64,000 nt of DNA from Accumulibacter jenkinsii (GTDB taxonomy: Bacteria; Pseudomonadota; Gammaproteobacteria; Burkholderiales; Rhodocyclaceae): NCBI GenBank assembly GCA_036625225.1, contig JAZKUF010000001.1:1674001-1738000 (forward strand), read 5' to 3'. The position numbers and the translations under genes were made by a program. A model generated the notes under the pieces. The model saw only the letters and a list, made by a program, of their open reading frames with translations, made no database searches and was not told the origin of the DNA. Below, in pieces: positions 63,587 to 64,000 of the stretch; position 1 is the first letter of the stretch, and each line of letters starts with the position of its first letter.

Positions 63587-64000
63587 TCCTGCAAGCCCTG
63601 TACGACTATTACCGGCGCAAGGCGCTCGATCCCGATCCCGCCCGGCGTCTGCCGGTCTTTGGTTTCGAAGACAAGGAAATTCCCTTCATCATCGAATTGG
63701 CTGCCGATGGCCGCCCTGTCGCAATCCGGGACACTCGGCGGCCAGAAGGGAAAAAGAAGCAGGCGCAGCGCTACCTGGTCCCCAAAGGTGCCAAGAAAAC
63801 TTCTGGTGTCGCGGCCAACTTCCTTTGGGATACTGCCGAATATGTGCTGGGAGTCGACACGCGAGGAAAACCGGAACGGGTCGTGGAACAGCACGCGGCC
63901 TTTCGCCAGCACCTGGCGAACCTGCCCGAGCAGGCGCGTGAAGATGCGGGCATCGTGGCGATCGAGGCGTTCTACGCCAGCCATGGCTACGCCGCTTTGG
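63583..64000 (+). CDS. cas8c: CRISPR-associated Cas8c/Csd1, 3' end outside window
   Basis: The start at 63583 overlaps the cas5c stop by four bases, and 139 codons are present before the window ends. The visible part begins MILQALYDYYRRKALDPDPA and continues ARRLPVFGFEDKEIPFIIEL, then YLVPKGAKKTSGVAANFLWD and TAEYVLGVDTRGKPER, the usual start of type I-C Cas8c/Csd1. This large subunit recognises the PAM and recruits Cas3. cas7, cas4, cas1, cas2 and the array would be expected to the right. Confidence 0.95.
   Translation, partial: MILQALYDYYRRKALDPDPARRLPVFGFEDKEIPFIIELAADGRPVAIRDTRRPEGKKKQAQRYLVPKGAKKTSGVAANFLWDTAEYVLGVDTRGKPERVVEQHAAFRQHLANLPEQAREDAGIVAIEAFYASHGYAAL

Overview
The window is GC-rich, densely coded DNA from a Gram-negative bacterium. 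Inference: a betaproteobacterium of the Rhodocyclales, most likely Candidatus Accumulibacter or a close relative. The grounds are the gene order mnmG-rsmG-parA-parB-atpIBEFHAGDC, a 1291-residue FAD/Fe-S oxidoreductase with a DUF3683-type front end, a class I PPK2 polyphosphate kinase, PEP-CTERM/sigma-54 biology and a DUF971-ubiE-ubiJ ubiquinone cluster. No 16S or other taxonomic marker is present, so the assignment is not proven.

Layout. 1-8.7 kb: a 5'-truncated helicase-associated-domain protein, a PAS-GGDEF-EAL c-di-GMP enzyme, a DUF445 membrane protein, a SlyB-like secreted protein, a CPA2 cation:proton antiporter and bacteriohemerythrin. 9.1-14.6 kb: a small membrane-protein operon (holin-like, one-TM protein, YihY), a beheaded radical-SAM remnant joined to a sirtuin gene, a lipoprotein phosphoesterase and a FemAB-like acyltransferase. 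14.9-20.7 kb: a complete RND tripartite efflux operon. 20.8-26.6 kb: PPK2, a conserved unknown, then patB, cysK and ilvA (amino-acid and sulfur metabolism). 26.6-27.4 kb: a gene graveyard with antitoxin-like and receiver-domain scraps. 27.4-30.1 kb: a PEP-CTERM protein behind a sigma-54 promoter and a DUF1254/DUF1214 lipoprotein. 30.4-38.6 kb: the giant oxidoreductase, a HIT protein, a PilZ-like protein, DUF971, ubiE and ubiJ. 38.7-50.0 kb: the whole F1Fo ATP synthase operon, parAB, rsmG and mnmG on the minus strand, a block often found close to oriC. 50.2-52.6 kb: ahpC-ahpF with an OxyR-like promoter. 52.7-56.7 kb: a receiver-TPR protein, a CbbR-like LysR regulator, a TerB-like protein and trxC. 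56.7-60.3 kb: an accessory stretch with an orphan sigma-54 promoter, a guanidine-II riboswitch driving a gdx/sugE exporter, a diguanylate cyclase, a CopD-like scrap and a LysE exporter. 60.3-64.0 kb: the start of a type I-C CRISPR-Cas operon (cas3, cas5c, partial cas8c) immediately behind the surviving tail of a WYL-domain regulator. No CRISPR array lies inside the window.

The most notable non-coding features are the two-hairpin guanidine-II riboswitch at 57435-57479, two sigma-54 promoters, the OxyR-type ahpC promoter, and a MITE-like repeat of about 126-151 bp present twice in opposite orientation (38517-38642 and 56061-56211), one copy of which encodes the C-terminus of UbiJ. No clearly undescribed multi-gene system was found. 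The best leads for new biology are the MITE-like element, the conserved unknown at 21729-22757, the orphan sigma-54 promoter at 57015-57030 and the PilZ-like protein at 34945-36552.
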